Below the pieces are notes generated by a model. The model was not told the DNA's origin. It did no database searches and saw only the letters and a list, made by a program, of their open reading frames with translations. A program made the position numbers and the translations under genes. From an uncultured Moraxellaceae bacterium (GTDB lineage: Bacteria; Pseudomonadota; Gammaproteobacteria; Pseudomonadales; Moraxellaceae), in the NCBI GenBank assembly GCA_913057715.1, contig CAJXOR010000002.1, forward strand, positions 1 to 64,000: 64,000 nucleotides of DNA, read 5' to 3'. Positions 26,515 through 34,566 of the stretch are shown here, one piece after another (within the stretch, counting starts at the first letter, position 1; each line of letters opens with the position of its first letter).

Positions 26515-27429
26515 TTATCGAACGTAATCGTAGGCTGAAAACCAATCGTCGTCCAAGTGTGCCTGATGCTCAGTACCACCCTTATCTAAGTAGCCATAAG
26601 CGGAGTTATCGCCTTTAACTTTAGCGTCTAAAAAGGCAGTAACCAAGGTGCGGAATTCTGCTTTAGCATCCTGATCACCTGAACCGTACCAGTCATAGTG
26701 ACTGGCACCAGTAAACATGCCCAACCCTTTTTCGATGTTTGGCAGCTGTGCATAGTACTTTTCAGAGTTTTTGGCGATTTCATCTAGCTCACTGCCCAAG
26801 ATCATCGTTGGTGAGACTTGTGCATCAAACAAAGCCTGAGGAGATGAGTATAAAAATGGCGCTAAAGCCAGCGTAGCGGCATTTTGTCCCGCGAGCTGCT
26901 GAGCTGCGATAAACACACCGCCTCCGCCCATAGAGAAACCAGTGATCGCACGACGATCTAGGTTGATTTTGTTTGAGATCGGGCTACCACTACGGGCGTT
27001 TTCAGCAGCTAACTTGTTAAAGCCAGCAACATGGGCCTTGCCCCAGATCTCAGGGTTGCCAAAACGGTTGGTCGGCGTCATGGCGATCACCACGTATCCG
27101 TGTGAGGTTAAGTGTTCTGATAACCAAACCATTTGCTCTTTAGTGTTGGTATAACCACCTGTGAGCGTGGTGGCTGGCAGCAAGCCGGTTGCGTTACAAG
27201 GGTAAGTGACGATGGCTGAAGAGTAGCCCTCATCGCCAAGTCCGCTGGTGTAAGAACAAACCTTTGAGTCACCTGGATTGGTCAGCGTTTGCGCGACTGG
27301 ATCAGTTTCTGGTGGGGGTGGGGGCGTGCTTCCGCCGCCAAAACAGCCCTGAAGCATCAGAGCAACCAGAAACAGCGAAGCTTTAGAAGCGGTTGATTTA
27401 AAGGCAAAATCCAATTTAGCCAAACCCAT
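26515..27429 (-). CDS. PETase/cutinase-like alpha/beta hydrolase lipoprotein
   Basis: A 304-residue secreted lipoprotein (lipobox LQGC, Cys29, then Gly-rich and Pro-rich linkers). Its catalytic domain aligns by eye with the PET hydrolase/cutinase and dienelactone hydrolase-like family. Visible residues are Tyr93 of GGYTNTK (oxyanion position, PGYTARQ in Ideonella PETase), LTSHGYVVI at 107-115, and nucleophile Ser166 in GFSMGGGG (PETase GWSMGGGG). Asp216 lies in ELDEIA, and His244 in GASHYD. The PETase Trp residues beside the Ser and at the substrate cleft are Phe here (Phe165, Phe192), and the extra disulphide cysteines are absent. It may cleave short-chain esters or polyesters, but that is inference. 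GGGA precedes the ATG. The anchor suggests cell-envelope display. Confidence 0.85.
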   Translation of the reverse strand: MGLAKLDFAFKSTASKASLFLVALMLQGCFGGGSTPPPPPETDPVAQTLTNPGDSKVCSYTSGLGDEGYSSAIVTYPCNATGLLPATTLTGGYTNTKEQMVWLSEHLTSHGYVVIAMTPTNRFGNPEIWGKAHVAGFNKLAAENARSGSPISNKINLDRRAITGFSMGGGGVFIAAQQLAGQNAATLALAPFLYSSPQALFDAQVSPTMILGSELDEIAKNSEKYYAQLPNIEKGLGMFTGASHYDWYGSGDQDAKAEFRTLVTAFLDAKVKGDNSAYGYLDKGGTEHQAHLDDDWFSAYDYVR

Positions 27430-27627
27430 AAATACGTCCCTTTTAAGGTTTCTGAAAACTACTTCATGTAGTTTTTGTGTTCAAAATACTAACAGATTTT
27501 TTTGCTCAGTGTTTTAAGCAGCCCTGCTATTCATCGTAAAGTGAATCAACTTAAGGCTGTAGAAAAAGCGGATCTTTAATTTTGACTCAACCAATATCAA
27601 TCTCAAATCAAATCAATTCCAAATCAC

Positions 27628-29487
27628 TCACTGATTGATCAATCGATCAAAAAGGCCTGGCACTAAGGGTTCTGGTCGGTGAATCGCGTATCCCTGACCC
27701 CAATCTATGTCGAGTGAGGAAAGCTGTGAGAGGATTTTAACGCTCTCAACATATTCAGCGACCACCGATGCCCCCACACTATGAGCAATATGCACGATGG
27801 CATTGACCATGGTCAGTGCAAGGCTACCTTCTGACATTTCTCGTATTAAGGATCCGTCGATCTTGACTACATCAAAAGGCAGCTCAAGCATGAAGGTAAA
27901 AGAAGCGTAACCAGTACCAAAGTCATCTAGTGCGAACCGGCAGCCAAGTTCCTTGATCGAGGTCATGATTTCTCGAGCTTTTTCTGCACTGATGATATTT
28001 TGAGTTTCAGTCAGCTCAAAAGTTAAAATAGATGGATCCACGTTGTATTTAAGACAACTATCACGCACAAACTCCTTTAAACCCTCTTGGAATAAGGTCG
28101 AGGCGGCCAAGTTGATTGAAATCGAGTGAAGGCGACTCAGGTCGGCAGGATTGGCGCTAAAGAACTCAAGCACTTTGGTGATAACCACCCGATCTATGGA
28201 TGAAACCAAGTGCAACCTTTCTGCTGCGGGTATAAATAAGCCAGGCTGGTGGTAACCCCCCTCATCATCACGAAGCCTAACCAGCGCTTCAAACTTGAGC
28301 TCGCCCTCTTTGAAGTGAACCAGACTCACACAACTAATTTGCTGAACAAACACTTCAAAGCGGTCATTTTCTAGGCCTTCCATCAAGGTTTTGGCCCAAT
28401 TAATTACCGGTAAACTTTTTGGCTTAGTGTCATCTACCCCGAGCAAGATTGATTCATAGATATTTTGCTGATTGAGTAAATCATCACCAGCCGTGATGGG
28501 CAGAAAGTACAACTGATCCAAGTTATCTAAGTTTTTATCAATCAGGTGTATGGCCACTTCCGCATCTAGCGGTAAATGCAGTGAGTCGTAAACAAAAGGC
28601 TCGCTGTTTAGTTGAGCTTTAATCTCGGCCAACATGCGTCGCATCTTGGTCTTGTCGAGTCTTGGTGCCACCAGCGCAAGCTGTTTACCTTGCAGTCTGG
28701 CCAAAAAGAATTCGCCTTGATTGACGCGCTCGATGCGACTCACCGCTTCACGCATGAGCTGATCTCCAGCAGCGAAACCGCAGCACTCGTTCACCAAAGA
28801 CAGGTTGTTGATGTGGATCTGAACGAACGCACCTACTGCTTCATCGCTTTGCTGGGAAGCAATCAGATATCCGACATATTCCCTGAAGGCTGCGCGATTG
28901 AAGCAGTTGGCGACCGCATCCATAAGCTCAGGAGCCTTTAGTTCAGTGAAACTTGAAGCATGCTGCTGTTTTTGGGTCTGATCACTCAATGTTTTAATCC
29001 CTTGATGGGTTGAGCCCGGTATTTCCTTCACATACTGCTTGAAGCGAGTCTGGGCTTTAACGATGCGAAGAAGGTGTTTCTTATTAAAAGGCTTAGAGAT
29101 AAAGCCATCAGCTCCTGCCTCAATAGACAATTGCTGCTTATCGATTTGAGAAGATACAAACAGAACACTTGGTTGGTCGATGTGAGGCGCACGCTTAAGT
29201 TCACGGCACAGATCAAGTCCATCGAGATCTTCATCGAACGTTAGCTCACTGAGAACCAAATCGGGCTTAAGCCACCTTGCGCATTCGAGTGCTTTATCAA
29301 CGCTTTGCGCAGCAACAACCAATGCATCAACACCCTCTAAGTAAGTCTTAATCAACTCGCAATCTAGGGGGTTTTTATCCACAATCAATATGTGAAGCTT
29401 TTGATTGATATCGCTCTGGCACTGCAGTCCAGCGTCACATCCTGAAGCACATTGCAAATCGACACTTTTTATCCGGCTGGTATTCAT
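27628..29487 (-). CDS. REC-GGDEF-EAL protein, probable c-di-GMP phosphodiesterase
   Basis: A 619-residue cytoplasmic regulator with three domains. The receiver (about residues 31-145) looks unphosphorylatable: the acceptor Asp position is Glu81 (PDLVLSELTF) and the second acidic residue of the N-terminal pair is Lys38 (VDK), though the late Lys132 (SKPF) is kept. The GGDEF-like domain (about 185-345) has QGKQL in place of GGDEF and should not make c-di-GMP. The EAL domain (about 365-615) appears intact: FEALVRLRD, SINLAAS, FELTET, DDFGTG, VVKIDGSLI, VAEYVES and WGQGYAIHRP. It probably degrades c-di-GMP, which in this group would favour motility over attachment. A large intergenic region lies upstream. 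Confidence 0.9.
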   Translation of the reverse strand: MNTSRIKSVDLQCASGCDAGLQCQSDINQKLHILIVDKNPLDCELIKTYLEGVDALVVAAQSVDKALECARWLKPDLVLSELTFDEDLDGLDLCRELKRAPHIDQPSVLFVSSQIDKQQLSIEAGADGFISKPFNKKHLLRIVKAQTRFKQYVKEIPGSTHQGIKTLSDQTQKQQHASSFTELKAPELMDAVANCFNRAAFREYVGYLIASQQSDEAVGAFVQIHINNLSLVNECCGFAAGDQLMREAVSRIERVNQGEFFLARLQGKQLALVAPRLDKTKMRRMLAEIKAQLNSEPFVYDSLHLPLDAEVAIHLIDKNLDNLDQLYFLPITAGDDLLNQQNIYESILLGVDDTKPKSLPVINWAKTLMEGLENDRFEVFVQQISCVSLVHFKEGELKFEALVRLRDDEGGYHQPGLFIPAAERLHLVSSIDRVVITKVLEFFSANPADLSRLHSISINLAASTLFQEGLKEFVRDSCLKYNVDPSILTFELTETQNIISAEKAREIMTSIKELGCRFALDDFGTGYASFTFMLELPFDVVKIDGSLIREMSEGSLALTMVNAIVHIAHSVGASVVAEYVESVKILSQLSSLDIDWGQGYAIHRPEPLVPGLFDRLINQ

Positions 29488-30036
29488 CTAAATGACCTCC
29501 AAATGGTGAGCGGTTACGAGCAAATCCCTGCCCTACCGCTAGCGACTTGATGTGCTTGAGACTTAAATGTGGCCCAAGGCTTTATCGCCTCTTTCATTTA
29601 TACGCTAAAAACCAGTTTGTCCCAGAACAAAAGGTAGTTTTATTAAGATAGATGGTAATATTTTTTAAAATATTTATCAATAGCCGCTCCAACCGCCAAT
29701 GGTCCCAATATTTGTTACCACTTGGTACATCCAATACGAACGACTATATTGATTTTTTGATAATGAAAATCAATCTCTTATCTTATTCAGGTGTCCATCT
29801 GCCTACGAGCCGGGGTACAGCAGAGTGCAATAACCCGCCCCTTCAACCTTTATCAGGGCCGCCTACACCTTGCACTCAGACTATCGGTTACCGACTTCTC
29901 TAACTTGATTAGCTTGAGCCTGTGATTGCATGCGCCAAATAAAAAAGCACCTTGGATCTTTTTTCACCGGAAATGCACAGTGATCAAAGCGGCGCTGATT
30001 TACTATCCAGTAAACTAGTCACCCATCAGACGACTC
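29488..30036. other. 549-base gap with Fur-box-like site and inverted repeats
   Basis: This gap lies between the divergent REC-GGDEF-EAL gene and the FNT gene. It holds a Fur-box-like site (29759-29777) and a wide inverted repeat with arms GAGTGCAA (29824-29831) and TTGCACTC (29872-29879). A small hairpin TCGGT/ACCGA follows near 29883-29893. It also has a very AT-rich stretch at 29640-29670. An 83-codon frame crosses it but has no coding character. A small RNA or the remnant of an iron-regulated gene would fit. Confidence 0.45.
29759..29777. promoter_or_regulatory. Fur-box-like operator
   Basis: GATAATGAAAATCAATCTC matches the classic 19-base Fur box GATAATGATAATCATTATC at 16 of 19 positions. 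fur itself is encoded at 62591-63004. The controlled gene is uncertain. The FNT start is about 260 bases to the right and the EAL gene about 270 to the left. Confidence 0.55.
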
Positions 30037-30828
30037 TTGAACGAAACCAGCACCAACCACTCCGATGAAGTCTTAGAAGAGGAAACCAGCGACTCACTGA
30101 GCTTTCATCACCGCTCATCGCGAGTGATCCTGTTTTCATCGCTATCAGCCGGACTTGAAATCGGGTTCTCCTTGCTTGCTTTGGTGGTCATCTACACCAC
30201 ACTCTCAAGCACCGAGCTCTCCCAAGAGATGCTGTATTTCTTGGTGGCTTTCGGCTACCCGATCGGGTTTATCTTGGTGGTGATCGGCAACTCCGATTTG
30301 TTCACCGAACACACCACTCGCGCTGCTTATCCGGTATTGACCGGAGAAGTGGGCGTGCTAAGGCTCCTTAAAACATGGGGTTTGATCCTGACGGGTAACT
30401 TGATAGGTGGCTATATCTTTGCTTTTTTGCTGACTGCACTTGCTGGTCACATCGCAGCGATCCAGCCCGAGAGTATCGTTGCGATTGCCCATCATGAACT
30501 TGAAACTCAGGGTTGGCCGATGTTTTTATCGGCGCTCTTGGCTGGCTGGTTGATGGGACTGGTGTCCTGGCTTGTAGCCTCCTCCTGCGAGACGATCTCT
30601 CAGATCGTCGTGACCTTCATGATTACGCTGTTGATCGGTATCGCTGGCCTGCACCACTCAATCGTTGGGTCCATCGAAATCTTCAGTGGCATGCTGCTAA
30701 GCGACAACATCGATATCATGGATTACTTGCGGTTTGAGGTGGTTGCTATCTTGGGAAATGTCGTCGGTGGTGTCGTTTTTGTGGCCTTAATCAAATTTGC
30801 GCAAAAGTCACAGCAATACCCCGCTTAA
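30037..30828 (+). CDS. Formate/nitrite transporter (FNT) family channel, YfdC-like
   Basis: A member of the FNT family of pentameric channels for small monovalent anions (formate, nitrite, hydrosulfide). It has six hydrophobic helices, with GLEIGFSLLALV in helix 1, FGYPIGFILVVIGNSDLFTEHT (helix 2 loop region, near residues 83-104), GNLIGGYIFA, and IAGLHHSIVGSIEIF (near 208) carrying the family His. The charged, His-containing N-terminal tail and overall pattern resemble E. coli YfdC more than FocA or NirC. The only in-frame start after the upstream stop (30016-30018) is TTG 30037, and no clear ribosome binding site precedes it. Confidence 0.88.
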   Translation: MNETSTNHSDEVLEEETSDSLSFHHRSSRVILFSSLSAGLEIGFSLLALVVIYTTLSSTELSQEMLYFLVAFGYPIGFILVVIGNSDLFTEHTTRAAYPVLTGEVGVLRLLKTWGLILTGNLIGGYIFAFLLTALAGHIAAIQPESIVAIAHHELETQGWPMFLSALLAGWLMGLVSWLVASSCETISQIVVTFMITLLIGIAGLHHSIVGSIEIFSGMLLSDNIDIMDYLRFEVVAILGNVVGGVVFVALIKFAQKSQQYPA

Positions 30829-30848
30829 GTCACGTGATTGATCAACGC

Positions 30849-30883
30849 AAAAGCCCCATCAGCCATAGCTGTTGGGGCTTTTT
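30849..30883 (+). terminator. Intrinsic terminator of the FNT gene
   Basis: AAAAGCCCCA with an inner CAGC pairs with GCTG and TGGGGCTTTT, followed by T. Confidence 0.93.
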
Positions 30884-31130
30884 AGTCAGTCAAAACTTAC
30901 CGGTGTAAATTAGCTGATCAAATATGAAGGTTTAGACTACGTATTTATAAAATCATCAATTTACGGCGTTTTAGCGCATCTTTTTTGTCATTAAAACAAA
31001 CCATCAAACCCAGCCAGGCGAGAGATTGCCGACTGATTCAGCTTAAAAAAAGCCGCTAATCTTATGCTTGGGGGAGGCTGGCTAGCGTTGGCATTTGAAA
31101 CTAATCAGCCAAACCCCTTGGGCGAGGCTG
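30884..31130. other. Gap between FNT terminator and arsM, no gene seen
   Basis: AT-rich sequence downstream of both convergent genes (FNT and arsM). I see no open frame and no convincing terminator for arsM. Confidence 0.4.
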
Positions 31131-32174
31131 TTAGCAGCAGCTGATCCCTTGCTCATCAAAACTTTGCGCATAGGGCAGGCCGCCGCCGCAGCCCTCGAAC
31201 ACGCCGTAGTGGACATCGAAGTTGCCGATAAAAGTGAAGTGCTCCTTGAACCGAGTTTGCTCGAGCATGAGCCATGTGTTGCCGCAGACAGGAAACACCC
31301 GTCCGCGCTCGATGGTGTGGCCGGTATCAAGAACAAAAACCTGCTCCGCGCCAGCAATCCCGCCTTGATAGATCACAGCTTGTCCGTAGTCTTCGCACTC
31401 TGGCTCCAAGCACTCATGCTTAAAGAGTCGATAGGTCGCCGAGAAAAACCCGATGCCGCGGGTCATAGCCAAAAGTCGCAGGTCATCGACAGCCAGCGGG
31501 CGACTTTCAACCAATCTGGGATCAGCAAATCCTGCTTGCTTTGAGAGCTTCATGAAGTCTCCCCAATACAGGGCTCCGCCTAGACACTCTCCGTAGAGCA
31601 CAGGATCTTTGGCAACCTCAGTGGGTACTCGGCGATCGCTGTAGACGTCTGAGAAGTAAAACTCGCCGCCTGGTTTGAGCAGCTTTAGCGCACCAGCGAG
31701 CACCGCTGCTTTGTCGGTTGATAAGTTGATCACACAGTTAGATACAATCACATCGAAGGATTCAGGCTCAAGGCCCAGCTCATCCAGTCGCTCGATATAC
31801 CCCTTTAAAAACTGGGTGTTGGCAAACCCAAACTTCTCACTGTGGTGATCCTGATACTTTCTTGCCACCTCCAACTGCTCATCGGTCATGTCGACCCCGA
31901 CCACTTCCCCGCTGGCGCCAACCAGCTGAGCCAGGGCATAAACATCGCGTCCCGTGCCGCAGCCCAGATCGAGCACGCGGCAACCCTCTAGCTTTAGCGG
32001 TGCAACCAACCCGCAGCCATAGTAGCGATCCAGCACGTCGCTGTGGATGTTGCCAAGCAAAGGTGGCAACCAAGCCGGCATTGAGGCCAAGTCACAGCAG
32101 GCGTCGGTTTTGAGATCCGCTGAACTTTGCAGCTGCTTGCCGTAGTAATCTTTAACTAAGTCGTGCGTGCTCAT
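31131..32174 (-). CDS. arsM: Arsenite S-adenosylmethionine methyltransferase
   Basis: ArsM methylates trivalent arsenic stepwise to methyl- and dimethylarsenic. The SAM-binding motif VLDLGCGTGRDVY is at residues 67-79, with VVGVDMT and an ArsM-type VSNCVINLSTDKAAVL block. All four cysteines used by eukaryotic and bacterial ArsM for As(III) binding and catalysis appear conserved: Cys26/27, Cys54 (YYGCG), Cys147 (SNC) and Cys197 (GECLGGA). The C-terminal third (about 240-347) is an extra domain ending in CC, as in many ArsM proteins. It is the last gene of a run of minus-strand genes that includes arsS, which points to arsenosugar synthesis rather than simple volatilisation. The start ATG 32174 follows an A/T-rich leader. 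Confidence 0.92.
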   Translation of the reverse strand: MSTHDLVKDYYGKQLQSSADLKTDACCDLASMPAWLPPLLGNIHSDVLDRYYGCGLVAPLKLEGCRVLDLGCGTGRDVYALAQLVGASGEVVGVDMTDEQLEVARKYQDHHSEKFGFANTQFLKGYIERLDELGLEPESFDVIVSNCVINLSTDKAAVLAGALKLLKPGGEFYFSDVYSDRRVPTEVAKDPVLYGECLGGALYWGDFMKLSKQAGFADPRLVESRPLAVDDLRLLAMTRGIGFFSATYRLFKHECLEPECEDYGQAVIYQGGIAGAEQVFVLDTGHTIERGRVFPVCGNTWLMLEQTRFKEHFTFIGNFDVHYGVFEGCGGGLPYAQSFDEQGISCC

Positions 32175-32357
32175 GATGAATCCTGTGTTTGTTAATCTGC
32201 TATAAATTAATTGTTTTCAGCGACCAATTTGATTGGCTGATATCGTCTTACTGCCTCTTAAAGCACTATCTCTCGCATAAAACTGCTTGGCAGATCACCA
32301 AAGCCAGCCCGCGGTTGATTGCTAAAAAAGTGGTCATTTTGCTAATCATGCTCAACC

Positions 32358-33026
32358 TCACCAATCGCCAAGGTCAAATTTTCGGTAAAGATCCTTTGGC
32401 AAATGCACCAGATCGCTCGGCTCATCGATATCCGTGAGTGCGGAGCAAACAAACACCTTTAAACCCAAATCCTGCGCGCGCACCAGCGTTTGATCCAGCA
32501 CTTGATCCGTGCTCCAGCTGATCTGATCAAACAGCTCAGGGTGGTAGCCGCGCATGCCGATCAGCACATAGCCGCCGTCGGTGCTGGGCGTGATCACCAC
32601 ATCGACTTCACTAAGTCTCTCGATAGCCTGATTGATCAGATCAGCGCTCAGCCCAGGACAATCCATACCCACAAACAGAGTTGCGTTAAAGCGCTCAGCT
32701 GATTGCTTATAAGCGCTCTTAAGTCGATCGCCTAAGTCCAAGCCCTCTTGAGCGGTTTGCGCAAACTCTTTGATCAGCTCGGGATCAACGCACAGCCAAT
32801 CAACGTGTGAGGGCTCAGGCTCCATACACAGAGCAGCAGCGGCATCGCTTTGTAGTACCTGCTCCAAAGCATGCTCAAGTAACTGCTTAGCCAAAAGCGC
32901 AGCACCCTCGCTACCTAGCGCCGGTATCAAGCGAGTTTTCACTTTACCTGCGACCGGGGCTTTCGCCATGACGATCACTTGGGCCCTGAGTTGATCTGCT
33001 CGCGATGAAGATTTATCAGCTGCCAT
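32358..33026 (-). CDS. DUF2064 transferase 1, rSAM/selenodomain (arsenosugar)-associated
   Basis: A GT-A-like nucleotide-sugar or nucleotidyl transferase of the DUF2064 family (TIGR04282, transferase 1 associated with rSAM/selenodomain systems). The N-terminal VIVMAKAPVAGKVKTRLIPALG (residues about 16-37) is diagnostic. It is followed by DLGDRLKSAY, VGMDCPGLSADLI (near 125, with the metal-binding Asp) and TPSTDGGYVLIGM. ATG 33026 overlaps the stop of transferase 2 by one base (TGATG), so the two are translated together. The frame stays open upstream but inside the other gene. In this context it probably modifies the ribosyl-arsenic product, but its substrate is unproven. Confidence 0.9.
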   Translation of the reverse strand: MAADKSSSRADQLRAQVIVMAKAPVAGKVKTRLIPALGSEGAALLAKQLLEHALEQVLQSDAAAALCMEPEPSHVDWLCVDPELIKEFAQTAQEGLDLGDRLKSAYKQSAERFNATLFVGMDCPGLSADLINQAIERLSEVDVVITPSTDGGYVLIGMRGYHPELFDQISWSTDQVLDQTLVRAQDLGLKVFVCSALTDIDEPSDLVHLPKDLYRKFDLGDW

Positions 33027-33733
33027 CAGCGGTAGCGCACGGCCAGTTTGTCTGCGCTCACACCCATCCAATACATAAAACGCAGTTTCCACATGAGCCA
33101 GATCGTGCGCCAAACTCCGCCGCGCTCCCAGCGCCTGGAAGAAGTGATCACTTTTGCCCGCAAACAAACCGGTAGTGACTTCGATCGAAGTCGCTTGCTG
33201 ATCTCGACGTCCTCCATCAGACGAATTGGCCGAAACCCGCCCATCTGATAAAACCTATCAGCTCGAACAAATATCGCCTGATCACCGGTTGCGATGCCTG
33301 TCAGGCGTGAGCGCAGATTGATCAGGTAGCTGATTAAACTAAAGATCGCTGACTTGCCTGTGAGCGCGACATCAAATCGTCCCCACTGCGGGTGATCAGC
33401 GGCTTGATTGGCCTGATCCGGCTTAAGCGTACGCTCAATCAATCCAATCGCACCCGGCGGCATGAGCGTATCAGCGTGCAAAAAAACCAGCGCTTCTGGC
33501 TGGTGGGTTTTTTTTGCCCACCAAGCACCAACGTTCATCTGACGAGAGCGCATCTTGGGTGCGTTAACTACTGTAAAGCCAAGTTGACGTAATTTGGGCG
33601 CGCAGAAGTCGGTGCTACTGCCATCGACCACTACCACGGCTGCACCTTCGTCTTTTAAGCGGTTCAATTGCAGCGCCAAATCAGCAACAGATGCTTCTTC
33701 GTTAAAGATCGGTACGATCACCGCAACCCGCAT
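33026..33733 (-). CDS. GT2-family transferase 2, rSAM/selenodomain (arsenosugar)-associated
   Basis: A family 2 glycosyltransferase of the type called transferase 2, rSAM/selenodomain-associated (TIGR04283), which travels with ArsS. Visible are VIVPIFNEEASV (residues 5-16), VVVVDGSSTD, FLHADTLMP (DXD-like metal site near 88), GDQAIFVRADRF and LMEDVEISKRL (catalytic ED). ATG 33733 has GGAG six bases upstream, and a GTG four codons earlier is possible. It follows the DUF547 gene after 52 bases and overlaps transferase 1. Likely job: attaching the arsenic-bearing ribose, or glycerol and other groups, to give mature arsenosugars. Confidence 0.9.
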   Translation of the reverse strand: MRVAVIVPIFNEEASVADLALQLNRLKDEGAAVVVVDGSSTDFCAPKLRQLGFTVVNAPKMRSRQMNVGAWWAKKTHQPEALVFLHADTLMPPGAIGLIERTLKPDQANQAADHPQWGRFDVALTGKSAIFSLISYLINLRSRLTGIATGDQAIFVRADRFYQMGGFRPIRLMEDVEISKRLRSKSLPVCLRAKVITSSRRWERGGVWRTIWLMWKLRFMYWMGVSADKLAVRYR

Positions 33734-33785
33734 AGCGCTCTCCACTCCATCAAAGTCATCTATTCAAACGCTCTCTGAAAACCAA

Positions 33786-34565
33786 TCACCGCTTATCGTT
33801 CAGCGACCAATCATAGTCTGAGTAGCGCAGTTTTATTTTTCCGTTAAGCAGTGCCGACTTTTGCTCTTTCGATAAATTCAGCGCCACTGGATAATCCGCT
33901 AAAAAGTTTCGCACTCCCGCTCCGCCTGATCCCCTAAAGTCCTCCGAGTACCACTTAAAAAGTGGCGTGATCGTCAAGGTATCACCATTTATATCGTTAC
34001 GACTGCGGTCGGCCAAAAAGCGCCGAGTCTGATCTTTAAGCTGCGCCTCAAGCTTAGTTGCGGTATAGGCCTCATCGCGAAGCGCAGGGCAACCGATGCT
34101 GGCGCAGTTGACCGCAAAGTGGATTCTGGGCTCACTAAAGCGCTCCGTGCGGATCATCTTGTGCTCGATCTCATCGAGCGTGCGCTCTCCGCCCAAAAGC
34201 TGGGCAAAGCGGATATCCCAAGGCGATCCAAAAAACCCGCCGATATCTTTGATCGAATCAATCTCTGGATAATTCTCAAGGATCAACTCAAGCGTGTAAG
34301 CGTTGTAGGCGTTGATTAAAAATGCCAACTGCTCAGGCTTTGGCCAAGTGTTGAACTCACTTTTCTTAACTGCTGCCAAACTGCTTAAGTAAGTTTGCAG
34401 CTTGGCTTGTTGATCCATAAGGCCGGCATAGTCCACCTCAGTTGCCGACGGATTGATCCAAGTGACATTTGACTTGAGCAGCTGATCAAAGTTGCTGTGA
34501 TTGAAACCCAGCGCCTGTAGGGTAGCCCCTAGATACAGCGCCACCGATAAAACTATAAACTTCAC
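33786..34565 (-). CDS. DUF547 exported protein of the arsenosugar cluster
   Basis: DUF547 proteins have an unknown, possibly papain-like fold, and several are encoded beside arsenosugar-type genes. This one has a signal peptide (about residues 1-18) and lacks a lipobox. The DUF547 core carries NAYNAYTLELIL (near 86), SPWDIRF, LDEIEHKMIR, IHFAVNCASIGCPALRDEAYT (near 150-170, Cys and His conserved) and FKWYSEDF. The start lies next to the flavoprotein stop with one base between, so it is in the same operon. Its role in the pathway is unknown. The export signal says it acts outside the cytoplasm. Confidence 0.88.
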   Translation of the reverse strand: MKFIVLSVALYLGATLQALGFNHSNFDQLLKSNVTWINPSATEVDYAGLMDQQAKLQTYLSSLAAVKKSEFNTWPKPEQLAFLINAYNAYTLELILENYPEIDSIKDIGGFFGSPWDIRFAQLLGGERTLDEIEHKMIRTERFSEPRIHFAVNCASIGCPALRDEAYTATKLEAQLKDQTRRFLADRSRNDINGDTLTITPLFKWYSEDFRGSGGAGVRNFLADYPVALNLSKEQKSALLNGKIKLRYSDYDWSLNDKR

Positions 34566-34566
34566 G

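Noticed and set aside
29652..29903. 83-residue open frame in the EAL-FNT gap
   Set aside because: No ribosome binding site, poor composition, and it crosses the Fur-box-like site and the inverted repeats. An internal ATG at 29763 would start inside the operator.
31131..32174. Simple arsenic detoxification (ars resistance) locus
   Set aside because: No arsR, arsB/acr3 efflux pump or arsC reductase in the window; gene content fits arsenosugar synthesis instead.
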